Part shown: in pieces, positions 43,851-54,615 of the stretch
Layout of the letters: every line of letters starts with the position of its first letter
Numbering within the stretch: position 1 is the first letter of the stretch
NCBI GenBank assembly: GCA_021030905.1
Contig: JAGFMI010000009.1
Span: 248,001-312,000 of the forward strand
Direction of reading: 5' to 3'
Origin: Pyrenula massariospora
Lineage: Eukaryota; Ascomycota; Eurotiomycetes; Pyrenulales; Pyrenulaceae
DNA: 64,000 nucleotides
Made by a program: the position numbers and the translations under genes
Notes under the pieces: generated by a model
What the model was told of the DNA's origin: nothing
Databases searched by the model: none
Seen by the model: the letters and a program-made list of their open reading frames with translations, nothing else

Positions 43851-44649
43851 TTTTCGCAGGCAAATGTCCAACCTGATGAATCTAGTAACATCATGCCATT
43901 ACGCAAGAGTACGAAGATCAGGACCCGGAGGCGCAACGGCTCTTCCGTGACCTCAAAGGCTTGGTCAATTGCTGCAGGTGTGGATAAAAGTTTAGGGTCG
44001 ACAATAACATCAGTGCCAAGAACGGGAAGCTCTGCACAAAGGTCGCCGCCAATCAGGCATCTCATGGAGTTAGATCTTCTGCCTCTTGAAGACGTCCCAA
44101 TGCGGGCTGTGGCTTGAACCTCAAATGTTACTTCTGACCTACCATAGGCTTCATTATCGAGCAATCGACGCCCCCTTAGGACTCTAGAACGAAATAGTAC
44201 GGCCAGGTGCAAACCTTTTGATCCAAATGGCTAGTTCTGCTTCTTCTGTTCCGCTAATGTAAGCCACCAAGCGATAAAGAACAAGCAAGGCAGTCTAGAT
44301 GTCGTATGCCGCTTCCTCTATCGAGAAGAAAAGCGTGGTAATGCAGCCTCCTAGCGCCATGATCTACTCCTTCCAATCATGGGCCTCTTCACGTCTCCAA
44401 GTGTCTGGTGGACGGCGCCGTGCATCCATACAGAATCCATCTCTGTGAGATCGTTCGAGGATATCATTGATTCACAAGCATGTCTCAGCTGCGATGACTT
44501 CAGCCACACTGCTTCGCGCTTCAGCTCTCTACCCCCGTGGGTTTTCGTAGGGATATATAATGATGCGGGGACACCGCTCCGCTCCTCTTCACCATTGGAT
44601 CGAAGAGCTCACAGAAAATTAACTTATATATTGACTCTCCCCGAGCAGC
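43851..44649. other. Intergenic with a promoter for the 44.65 kb gene
   Basis: A TATATAA box at 44554-44560 lies about 90 bases upstream of the next ATG. A 121-codon minus-strand frame at 43847-44212 was considered and not accepted. No repeats recognised. Confidence 0.4.
44554..44560 (+). promoter_or_regulatory. TATA box
   Basis: TATATAA about 90 bases before the ATG at 44650. Confidence 0.4.
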
Positions 44650-45171
44650 ATGGCATCTCAATACCCAGATGTAGTCCCTGTGATCAAAAAATGGCTATCA
44701 GCAAGCAAAGAAAAAATACCCAGCTTTTGGATCGGAGCAGAATGGAACAACTGGGCACGCTACGAACTTTATATGGCCCTCGACAAATCACTCGATTCTA
44801 GCTGTCTTGTCTCCCACGGTGTCGAAATCTGGAGTCAAGGTCAGGAAGAGGTGGATGTATCGCTCGAGCCGCGCGGCGGTAAGGCTAATCCCATCGTCAT
44901 CAAGCTTCGATGTGAACGAGTCTCGGAGAACGCGGGTAGTTTCGAGAACTTCCGCGAGCAGATGGACAATGATATGGTGAAAATCAAGAAGCTAGGGGAT
45001 GTGCAGGGAGACTACGAAGGTGGTAGGCTCTTGCTCGTGGGGTTCAGTGGTGCACCTCCAGGGGAACCGAACGAATTCAGTGAATTTAAAACAAAACCTG
45101 GGCCGAAACACTTCGTGGAGGGAGATGTACACGGCTGGATCATGGAATATGACTTGCCTTCTGAGAAATAG
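44650..45171 (+). CDS. Small orphan intracellular protein
   Basis: Single 173-residue frame from the ATG in AGCATGGCATCT. No signal peptide or membrane segment. The sequence alternates helices (VIKKWLSASKEK, EWNNWARYELYMALDK) and strands (VVSLEP-like, IVIKLRCERV, GRLLLVGFSG), consistent with a compact alpha/beta fold. A DNDMVKIKKLGDV stretch and the LLLVGFSGAPPGEP end block look conserved. No family recognised. A TATA box precedes it at a sensible distance, which supports it as a real gene. Confidence 0.6.
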   Translation: MASQYPDVVPVIKKWLSASKEKIPSFWIGAEWNNWARYELYMALDKSLDSSCLVSHGVEIWSQGQEEVDVSLEPRGGKANPIVIKLRCERVSENAGSFENFREQMDNDMVKIKKLGDVQGDYEGGRLLLVGFSGAPPGEPNEFSEFKTKPGPKHFVEGDVHGWIMEYDLPSEK

Positions 45172-46045
45172 GAACAACTAATAGCATTCATTCTATGTAA
45201 CTCGTACCGCAGTCAGCGGAGAAGGAGCAATACAAGAGATAGTGGTCAACAGATCAATAAAGCAATGTACCTGTGAAGAGGCGTAAAGATACGCGGGTGG
45301 GTATGAGGACATACGTAGAAACCTGATTCCTATATTCCGACCCGGCAACATATTAATGACTGTGATCATATTGCTACGAGGCCAGGCCTCGTTGAAAGAT
45401 AGACTGAGAAAGGGAATAACTATAACCAAACCGGTGTGGGCTATCCGAGCGAAGGAGACCATTCGCTCTCCCGGACGGCTGCCGGGCTTAATAGGACAGC
45501 AACTATTTTGGCTGTACAAGGAGTTTTTGTTAGAAAGAATTGGAAAGTTCGAAACATAATCTTTCTTAACCATAGGGGACTGAGACCACACAGCGCATTC
45601 TAGATTGACGCAACAAGGTGGATGACTGCACTGAATTTTGAGAATTATTTCACTGAACCCGAGCATCGGCGGGAACGGGGTCTTGCCCATATACATAATA
45701 CCACGCGGCAAAATTGATTCGGTGTCAGTGTCAAATCAAGCATTGGGCAACCAGAAGTCTACCAACCATGAAGCATTGGTCATGCTGTAAGTAAAGACTC
45801 AGGTTGTTGGGTATCTCGTTTCCATACCATGGGATTTCTTACTCTTCGAGATGCGAAGTACAATTTGGAAATTCAATTAGTCGGCTTTCTTTATATTGTT
45901 TCTCTACGATACCTCTCGTACCAACTCATATTCACTGATCATATTCTGTCAGGGCTACTTCTAGTCTTGACTTTCGAGTTTGAAATCCCGTTGAAGTAAA
46001 TGGGAGATCTCAAAAACCACTGCCTAATCTTCTACTCGTCATCTC
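45172..46045. other. Intergenic
   Basis: 3' flanks of the orphan gene and of the P450 gene. A 172-codon minus-strand frame (45193-45711) has no recognisable motif and odd composition; it is not called. Confidence 0.4.
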
Positions 46046-47771
46046 TCAATTGACTCTTTGTCTTACCTGAACTTGAACGTCCATAGGAGGAACAAGATTA
46101 AGCCCATTTAGACGTCGCAAAGAATCTACTTGGACTCCATTCTGCAGCATACTAAACTCCCAGTTTCTCAGCAACTCTGCGAGAATCACCTTCATCACCA
46201 TGTTTGCAAAGAAGCGCCCAGGGCAGGCATGGTTCCCATAGCCAAATCCGAGCTCGTCCGGGCCCACAGTGACATGGAGATGCTTGTTCTCATTTCCGGG
46301 CATATTGCGGAGGTTGTAGAAGCGAAAACCGTCGAATTCAGTCGGAGGTTTGTTGCTCGTGGGGTTATTCTTAGGCGAAAATGTGGGTGACTCTGTGGAC
46401 CTGTCGATTGCTCGTGCGTTGAAAGCCATCCGTGTTCCCTTTGGCAGGTAATGACCTGTTGAAAGCTTCAGGGGTCTGGTTGTCCTCCGTAAGTTGGTAA
46501 CTTGATTTTATGTCAGAATCAAATATCTGAAAATTGTGCTGAGGCACCTTACCTGGATTTTCGGACGACATTCTTTGGCTTTCCTTGATGAAACTGTCCA
46601 TTTTCTTGAGCTTCGTCAGAGTTGCCAGCTTGAATTTCAAGATTCCGTTTTCATCTTCCTCGGTACCGTCTTCTGCAGCGACTTCCTTGATTTCGTCTTT
46701 CAATGGTTGTATATATTCCGGCCTTGTAGCCAAGTCCAAAATGAGATATACCAGGGCAGTTGTGGTGGTCGAAACGGCAAATGATACTATGGAATGGAAG
46801 TCAGCATATTAGTCCATTTTCATTCAAACCAGAGGCATAAGTGATCCGTAAACATACAGCTTAGTTGAGCTCTAGCGAGAGCTTCGGGCTGGGTGGTTTT
46901 GATGCGTTTGAGGATCCAAGATACGTATGAGCTCTCTGGCTTCTCATCCTTGGCCTCCAAATCCACCTTTAATCTTTTTTTGTCCTGGTCTGGTAGCGTG
47001 GTCGCTTCATTTACCACCACGTCGTTAATTAATGGTGTCAACATTTCACCTGCTCGTGATATTTGTTGATTGGCATGTAAGAGCTCCGGAAGAAATCGCC
47101 CAACAATTGGATGTGTAAACTCAGGATATTTCTTCATGGCGTCCCTTCCTTTGATGACAGAGAGTGCAAACTGCTGCAACAATTCAATCCATTCTTCATT
47201 CCTCGCGAGGCGAAGTCCCACAAACACTCGACTTGTCAGTCGTGCCACCATGCGCGCAAGTCTGTGATATGGGGAAATGGTTGTCCAGTCCTTACGGGAG
47301 CCTAATTCTTTCTCAAAGACAAACTTCATTTCTTCTTGGACCTCCATCAACGCGCTAGGTAAGTTGCGATTGAGATCAACGTTGATACTGGCCACCATTT
47401 GAAGACTATGCTGGAAAAGCATGGTATAATCTCCTAGAAGCACTTTATTTTGTTCGGCGAGGAATGATGCCTTTGAATGCGGAATATTCTTGAGTTCCTC
47501 AAGCAGACACGCAGGCAATATCACGATAGGTAATTCAGTCTCCACGATGAATGGAGTGTTTGGATACTATGAACAGTATGAACAAGAAAGCGAAAGACTA
47601 TCTGAGTATGTGGGCGGTACTTACTTTCAACGTCCCTTCTATCAGCGCCTTTTCATGATTCGAGCCATACCCACTCATAACTGGCATTCCCGCCAGCCGT
47701 CTCCATCTTCTTGACAGAACGATCCCAATGACAAATAACACGACTATACCGTTGAGATAAATCAAATGCAT
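46046..47771 (-). CDS. Cytochrome P450, 4 exons
   Basis: Exons 47771-47625, 47566-46858, 46786-46553 and 46500-46046 join in phase to 514 residues. The N-terminus is a membrane anchor (YLNGIVVLFVIGIVLS) followed by basic and Pro-containing residues, so the enzyme sits on the ER facing the cytosol. The I-helix region reads LSFAVSTTTTALVYLILDL, with no usual acid-Thr pair. The K-helix ExxR is present (FIKESQR). The heme loop is FGYGNHACPGRFFA with the heme-ligand Cys at about 456. The region before it (NLRRTTRPLKLSTGHYLPKG) is typical of fungal P450s acting on terpenoid or polyketide scaffolds. The last exon may be cut by a further intron starting at the GTAAGA near 46065, which would change only the last few residues. 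The substrate is unknown. Nearby MFS exporter, MDR relic and Zn2Cys6 regulator suggest detoxification or specialised metabolism. Confidence 0.92.
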
Positions 47772-49479
47772 AGCGAAAATGATTCTCTGAAGAAATGTTT
47801 ATCGACTTCTCTAAGTTGAGGCACGATCTTCTGCGTGATGATGTTGGAATTTCAGTAAGCTATAGCACGAGATTCACTTAGGTGAGGACATTATGAGATT
47901 GTAATAGGTTTCCTCATGAAGTCATTTTATGGAATCAATTCTGTGTAGATCTGGACAGATTTTAATTTGATTTTCCCAACGGTTGTATAGATGAATTCGA
48001 TCTAGTACATTTTTTGTGGTGTTTATCGCATGGGCTAGATTGCCAATTCACTATCAGGAAACGGACAGTATATTTATTTTCAAGTTGAACACCCAGTCAG
48101 TCACTCTCTCCACCCACTGGCAAGAGTTTTTGCAGGGTACCGTAGCCAATCTTTTGGGGAGAAACCTGGAACAGGGTACTCAACCCCATAGTTGCGGATG
48201 GTACATGATTTATGGCTGATACGAACTACCTTGTAAAATACCAGTGGGTCGTGGTTGAAAGGCGTAGGACTTGACCCGAATGAGCTGGCTTCGGGAAGAA
48301 TGTTGAGCCGAAATATGCCGGCTTACATCTGCATCACGACTTTAATCCGGTGGATGATGAAACTACCCTCCTATTTGTAGCTGATATAGGGCGGTATCGC
48401 ACAGACGTGGAGTATCGTTGCGGGGCAACAAGGTTTACCTGTGTACTCACGCAACGGCGACATGGTACAGCAATTCTCCGCGTCTCGATTGTCATCATGC
48501 AAGATAAGTCATCTTTCTGTTGGTCAATGGCCATTCTTTTGCATACTGGTGTGGAGATCAATATAGATTCCAGGCTTTTAAAATGGGAGAAACGCCATTG
48601 TGCCCTTCTTTACCCGGCTATGCGGCTTGCTCGTGTCTTCATTGAATCCGGAGCCATGCGGACAACACGATTCTCACGCTTCTGTCCCCTATTGAGAAAA
48701 GGTATGCATCTGCAGAACGAGAAGAACTCACGGTTATCTGGGCCGGTGTGCGCAGAGCGGCATAGGGCCCACTCAGTGACATCTGTCTAGCTCCAGCACG
48801 TGTGATGGAGCCCCGCGATCCTTGCGGAAGGGCTCGGGTCTGAGATGACCCAGTGCTAGACCGTGCAACCTGTTGAAATACCACAAGGCATTTGCCAGAT
48901 GTAAGCTTCGTATTTTCAACTCCATGGAAGTTTTATCATAGCCTCTACGCTTTCCATTTTCCAAACGCGGAAGCGGGATATGCTAGCAAGGTGCCAAGCC
49001 CAGACCTGATTCGGGCTCTCTGCAAGCACCACTTGATCTTGCTATCAAGGGGGTGGATCCCATGCCAAGAGGTGGAGCTGCGCCGCCTCGCTTTTGGCAT
49101 GGAGTATTTCGCACGACTAACATATGGAGAACTGCATCAGCGTAATCCATCCAAGCAGAAATAGCTCCACCTACTCCGTACGTCATATATAAGAATTTGA
49201 AATCTAGCAAACTATCAACTTATTTTCTGAAGCTGCCACATCAAACTTGCCTCCTATGGTTACACTATCAATCAACCACACCATTACGACTTATGCGGCT
49301 CTGATACTCACTTCACTAACCCAACAACCCTCCACCCGCTCGTTTCCTGTCCTCTGTGAATTGCATATAGGGGAATTTGGGATCCTCTATTCGTTTCTAG
49401 CAAGCTCCCCAAAATTTGTAAAGTACAAAGGGCTTGTACATTTTGTAAAGGAAATCTTCGAGTAAGTTACTGCGCATCC
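47772..49479. other. Gene-poor stretch, probably decayed sequence
   Basis: 1.7 kb of short frames. It includes the P450 promoter at its left end. The part from about 49247 may carry the broken N-terminal portion of the dehydrogenase relic that follows, but I could not align it with confidence. Confidence 0.35.
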
Positions 49480-50170
49480 TCTCGTACAATGGTCAACACC
49501 AATCCGGCTTATCCACTCCATCAAGTCCGAAACGACCACTTTAGCTCCAGGCCAACTCGTCTACTGTGACGTAGCCATTCGGGCCTGGGACCACCCGACC
49601 ATAGCGATTCTCTGCGGCATACACAACGGTGTAACGCCTGTCCTCGGGTACTCAATGCAAGGCGAATGGAGAAATTTGACCTATGCTTGATTCGCCCGCT
49701 TTTCTCTTGAGATTGTTATAATATCGACATAGAAAGACGTTTGAGCTCATAGGATAGACGGTTTGGGCTATAAAGTGGTGGATCTCCGTTGGTTTGCAAT
49801 TTGTCTTATTCCCTTTTATAAAGTTTCGAGTATTGATCTCAATCTACAGGGAGCCACTATTGGTACGCCTGCAACAAGCAGACTTAGAGGCGCTATTTTG
49901 ACGGTTCCTCTAGTTATAGGGCCAATTTGGTTGCTGCTAGACAGAACGCCGAGGTTGTGGATGCTCTAGAATACTTTTTTGGTCCCAGAGAAAGGCTCTA
50001 GACCGTTAATTTTTACAAGTGATGTGAAAACTGACCACCGAGCCCTAAGAAAAGCTTTTAGTCCAAGAGGTACAGAGACCTATATCGATTTCGTGCCACA
50101 GATAGCTGGCAAAAGCAGTCAGATTATGGCAGCTATTCTGTTCTTAAAGCCTGGAGGTAGGTGCTAGCTT
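49480..50170 (+). pseudogene. Relic of a medium-chain (MDR) alcohol-dehydrogenase-like gene
   Basis: Reading across frames on the plus strand gives successive blocks that fit a fungal zinc-type alcohol dehydrogenase of the MDR superfamily. These are PGQLVYCDVAIRAWDHP then GIHNGVTP and QGEWRNLTYA (the catalytic-domain 'D..IR.RDDP...G.H.G..P...MEGEWRDGTYA' pattern), a GLGYKVVDLRW block with poor match after it, NLVAARQNAEVVDALEYFFGP (Rossmann beta-alpha region), SDVKTDHRALRKA, and GKSSQIMAAILFLKPGGR. Frame changes and stop codons separate the blocks, so no full protein can be made. It lies 2 kb from the P450 and is a candidate lost member of that set. Confidence 0.7.
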
Positions 50171-50324
50171 ATGGGTGGACGTAGCAGGACTATATATAGA
50201 GCTTAAGAAAGGGAAAGAGATCCAAGATACTGAGATTGAATGATAACCTTTACCCATCTTCAAATATCTCAGCCACTTATCCCTATGTGGCCAGGAAAAA
50301 TATGCTAAATGAGACAAGTGGTTC

Positions 50325-50890
50325 TCATGTCGCACCTACGTTGTATATCGTAAGCTTTGGAAGAAACTCTTTCCCGTATCCGCCTTCACTTGAAGAAGTC
50401 TCATAGGCCGTACTAAGAACCTCGCCCGCCACCTTTGTCTCCGATATCAGATTATTGGCCGCTTCGAAATGCCAATTAGCAAGCTCGAGCCATTTGACAG
50501 GATGTACCTTAGCTTTGAGACAATCCATGGCCACCACATCTAAGCCATACTAAGACTGACTTCGCGTTCACGTAAATTGGGCGCATGGATTGGACCTGTG
50601 CTTTCTCTGCAATATCTTCGCTTTGGTTGACACACTCTGCGTCGATCCATAGGAGCGATTGACTCCGTCGATTCCGAGCAGAGAGCTCAGCAGGTTTTGA
50701 ATTGCAGCTATAAGCTCGCCATTCAATAGGATGTCTTGCGGAGCGACCTCAGTGCCTAATACGAAAGACAGAGCGATACAGCGGCCTTCAATTGCTTACT
50801 GATTGAGATCTACGAGCCGACATCGAACAGCATCTGACTGATTGCCTAGTTTGGTGAACGGGAGCTGAATTAGGCTACAGGGTAGTCAAC
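50325..50890 (-). pseudogene. Relic of a HET-domain gene
   Basis: On the minus strand, pieces of the HET domain appear in the right order: CIALSFVLGTEVAPQDILLN (the ALSYVWG block), NRSYG/SLLWIDAECVNQSED in a shifted frame (the second block), and SMRPIYVNAKSVLVWL (the third block). A downstream open piece (50325-50537) continues with an MDCLKAKVHPVKWLELANWH region. Frame shifts and stops interrupt the gene. It is the third HET sequence in the window and the only decayed one. Confidence 0.7.
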
Positions 50891-51414
50891 GAGGGCAAAA
50901 TCACCAAGAATACGTCCTGGATACGTTTGTGTATTCAAGGTTACGGTTTCTGAAGGGCCCAAAGCTTCCCAAAGCGCGCACTTTAGGCAAGGAGGTTGGA
51001 GTGGGCCGCGAGAGCTGTTCAAAGATCGAATGTCATACATCAATCACCACCTTAGGAAGAAACAAAGGAGGACAGATTTTGTTCTATTTATTCACATTGC
51101 TCGGCTGGTAAGAGGCCGAAGGCGCACAGGCAGACGGGGAGGCTTGGGACTTTCGCGAATGCGCGCATACAAGGAATCACTCGAGTTTGGTGGGACCGAG
51201 TGCCTGTCCTTAAGGAATGGAGAGATCAAGCGCGTCCACTTTGCAAGAAAACCAGGAGAAATTTGAGCATCAACAACTTCAAATTCTTTGCTACCTATGA
51301 TATCTGCCCTGGTGAAAACGACCGAGCCTTCGCTATTTCTTACTAATCTTCGTCGCCACCTTTGCTTTTGCTATGGAGCAGCAGATTTGATACTCACGAT
51401 GAGTGCAGACACAT
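50891..51414. other. Intergenic or decayed sequence
   Basis: May hold the lost N-terminal part of the HET relic and the 3' flank of the lectin-like gene. Short plus-strand frames at 50929-51266 have no recognisable content. Confidence 0.35.
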
Positions 51415-52308
51415 CTACTCGGTGATCTTTGGGCGCTGAGACCAATTGCCCGAGCCAAGATTGGAATAGAGGACCTTGAGACGTCCTTGTTCGTCCGTCA
51501 CATACACCTTGACCTGACCGAGTTCGCCAGGCTTCGAGATCACCACAGCTGCGCTGATGCCGCTGGTCTGCGCCACCATGTAACCTTCTCCGCTGAGGTT
51601 ACCATCTACCCATTCTCCGCCGTTAGAGCGCGCGACTTCTTGGACTGTGAAGTCAGATCCAATGTAGAAGACGCGCTCCTAAATTCTATAAGTGCCCATG
51701 CTGGAGAATCTGGTAGTATAAAGAGTAGGGGCTTAGAAGATGATGGTTACTTACTTCATTTGTCTTTTTAATCCAATCATAAAAGAAGACGGCCGAAATA
51801 ACGGGAAGTTTGTTGTTCACATAGATCCTGTTGTTGCCGATCTTGATGCTTTGAGACAGGTATTGCTTGCCTTTTATCTCGTCGGGGATTTGAGCCGCAT
51901 AGAAAGACAGCATATACTGGCCGTCCTTCGGTGACACATAGAACAAGGAGACTTTGCCGTTGGTGTCGACAATGGATGCGACGTCGTTCTATCATCGACG
52001 TCAGCTGTAATGGCTAAGTGCACGGCAGAGGGACAAACCTGAAGCGTAGCCATGATAGATGAAGACGATGTGTGAGGATGAGACCGACTTTGGGTTGTGT
52101 TTGAGTCGTCTTCACCAGAGACTTGCTGTCCTTTTATAGACTTTTCAGCACCCATCTCTAGGAGCAACATTCGGCGGTGAGACGAAAGTATGCAAATTAG
52201 AAGCACTATCAGAATGATGCAAATGACGCACAGCATGCACGCTAGTAGCAGCCATATGACCAGCAAAACACATATCGCTATTACTAGGCCACGGTCTAGA
52301 TCTGGCAT
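51415..52308 (-). CDS. Membrane-anchored short fucose-lectin-like protein, 3 exons
   Basis: Exons 52308-52039, 51988-51755 and 51678-51415 join in phase 0 (GTTTGT to GATAG, GTAAGT to ATTTAG) to 255 residues with an in-frame TAG. Residues 8-43 are one very hydrophobic membrane segment with Cys (VLLVIWLLLACMLCVICIIL), followed by a Ser/His/Gln-rich stalk ending SSSSIMATLQ. From residue 91 the sequence has beta-propeller blades of the fungal fucose-specific lectin type (Aleuria aurantia lectin-like): NDVASIVDTNGKVSLFYVSP, NNRIYVNNKLPVISAVFFYD, EGYMVAQTSGISAAVVISKP, and the blade end LYSNLGSGNW. Classical members have six blades (about 310 residues); here only about three remain. Whether the rest is lost or the propeller assembles from several chains is unknown. 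Likely location: plasma membrane, with the lectin part outside or inside depending on topology. Confidence 0.65.
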
Positions 52309-54615
52309 CCTGTCTTGAACTTCAGCTCAGCCTTTGACGCTCAGTCACTCATTTGACGTCGGAGGTGTTGCAAAATGAAGGACACGACGACACAAAAGCT
52401 CCCGAGGCGAAGGATGACTGGCAGTCCCTGTAGACAAGAGTTGCTCGATGTGATCTAATGCAGATGCAGCTGCACCAGTAGAGGCTGGATCAACATTCAC
52501 CAAATGGGTCTTATCAAACGAGAGTCGAATGGAGCAATGACATCGCGAAATAGTCAAAAAGAATGCATGGGTGACGAAAATTTCTCACACCTTCTGATCT
52601 TCATGTATTTTGATTCAGCGCCTTCAAGCAAACGTGGTGCATTAAACTTTCTCTTCCGGTCAGTCTCAGGTAGCCACGATTTGGGACCCCTGAAGATTGA
52701 CTCGTCACACCAAACAAAGAAAATCTGCGGTCTACGCGCTAAATTTGTTAAGGTGTTGGTCAGGTCGATCCATCCACATTACAATTTCTGATATGTATAC
52801 TCTGAGTCCATTCTTGGATAAGGAAGAGCAATTATACTAACAAGCTGGATCAAAGAGAAGAGAAGCGAGTAAGTGACGTGAAAATAAGGTATGCTAGCCT
52901 GATAGAGATAAATGCGAGTGCTGTAGCAGCTTACGGCGTGCTATTCGGACGGCGCAATCCGATAGCGGAATACTTGATGCTTTAGCGGACTGCAGTTTGT
53001 GCGTGACGTCTGGTTTCACCTCCTATCAAGATGTCCCGGTCCTCCTTTTGCCTTTGACATGGGCGTCGAACGAGATCCGGTGCTAAGAATCACTCTCATG
53101 CATTGGACGTGGAATTGGGTAGCAATCATTCAGTGGAGTGAATGGTCAGATCGGTTAGGATGCAAGACTTCAGATGGCAGAAACAGGCCTGGCGGTTTTC
53201 CAATCGTCCGATGCTTTCGACTTTTGAAGCATTGCTCCACTCGGGGAAGCGGAGAGGGGTAGCCGAAAAGTCTCATAATGAAGTCTAGCCGAGAGTGAGA
53301 GACAAATAAGAATCCAGCTAATAGAGTAGTGGAGCTGAGAAGGTTCAAATGCAGCCAAGAAATGAACTGATTCAGACAAGTGATCTCTGCCCCTGACCGT
53401 TTGCCTGTGTGGAGATCGACCGGCCCGCTGGCTTGGCTTGCAGGACGTTGTCTAGAATTTCCGTTAAGGGTGATCCATGACTCGTAGATGCGCGTAATGA
53501 CTGGCGGTCAGCATGACTTTCAGCCAGCCTCTGACAAGGACGATAATTGATGGCGTCTACGTTAAGTCCATCAGTAACCTAAGGAGACCCGCTCGTTGGT
53601 GCGCGGAGCCAGCGGTGAGGATTCTCGGATCGATGCACCTTACTGTCCTAGAGCTCAGACGCAATGACGATATCCTCACAATTACGAAGATAACATTAAT
53701 ACAGAGATATCTCAATACGACGGTTGTGAAGGCATTAATGCAGAGAGAAAAATGATACACTGCTGTTTCCAGTTTTTCCGCGAGGAAAAATGTTCGTTAA
53801 GGATATCCTTCCCTTCGCTTACAAACTAACATAGACAGGTCATGGACAAACATGCAACCATCGGGGCGCTCTCTCTTCATATGAGACTCCAGCCATCATA
53901 AATTTGATTCGCCATTCGTCACAGCTACAATTATCTTTAACTTCCAAAAGCTTCAGCGGGGATAGGATCTAACCTAGAGGCTATAAAGGTCAACGACCAT
54001 GAGCCCTGCCCGCTTAAGACTCCAGCCTCTGCGCGATCAGGCAACTACAATAGCCTCAACATCCTGTGGAAGACGGTTGCGCTGAATTTCAGGACCTCTT
54101 GCTCTCGGTCATTCTACACGAAGAAGTAAGCAGCAGTGTACCAATTCCAGTCTCTCAATCTCATCGTTTCAAAGTTCTAAGATGCTGTGGAATAACGACA
54201 GATCTCGCCTAGCATCAGGGGTCCCTGCAGTTTTAGGTTTGCGTGGTTCGATACATTGTACTGGACCCTCATTCGATACAGAAGTCTAGATTCTACGACC
54301 GATTTTGAGAGTGCTATCTATCCTCTTGCTCCCGCGCCGTAAAATAGTCTTCATATTGGATGAGCGATCAACATGTAAGAAAGCTTGACTTGTGTTACAG
54401 CAGACCTATTTGGCCTAATGGTCGGGTAGTTCTTGAATGCTCACTGTGGGCATAGCATAAATACAAGGTCAATATACCCTCTGCCGCTAGCACGGTATAA
54501 CAACAAAGGTCTAAAATGGTGGCGCTCCGGGAGGAGACCAATATATACAAGATTATGGAGCGGAGACGTTGATTATCCTGACAATTGGCCCGCATGCGAT
54601 CTCAAACCGACGAGT
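52309..54615. other. Gene-poor stretch, no gene supported
   Basis: 2.3 kb with frames up to about 95 codons. The minus-strand piece at 52345-52557 has a coding-like look (a DKTHLVNVDPASTG segment), but neither start nor continuation could be found. No repeat or RNA gene was recognised. Confidence 0.4.

Noticed and set aside
43847-44212. 121-codon minus-strand frame upstream of the mitochondrial protein gene
   Set aside because: It looks mildly coding but has no credible start, no exon partner and overlaps the other gene's start. Not supported.
45193-45711. 172-codon minus-strand frame
   Set aside because: No domain, signal peptide or splice context; composition rich in Ser/Pro/Cys scattered as in chance frames. 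It may be a shadow or decayed sequence.
46046-46070. A fifth intron near the P450 C-terminus
   Set aside because: A GTAAGA donor exists close to the stop, but candidate acceptors give unlike tails; the unspliced end is kept, and the doubt is noted in the gene entry.
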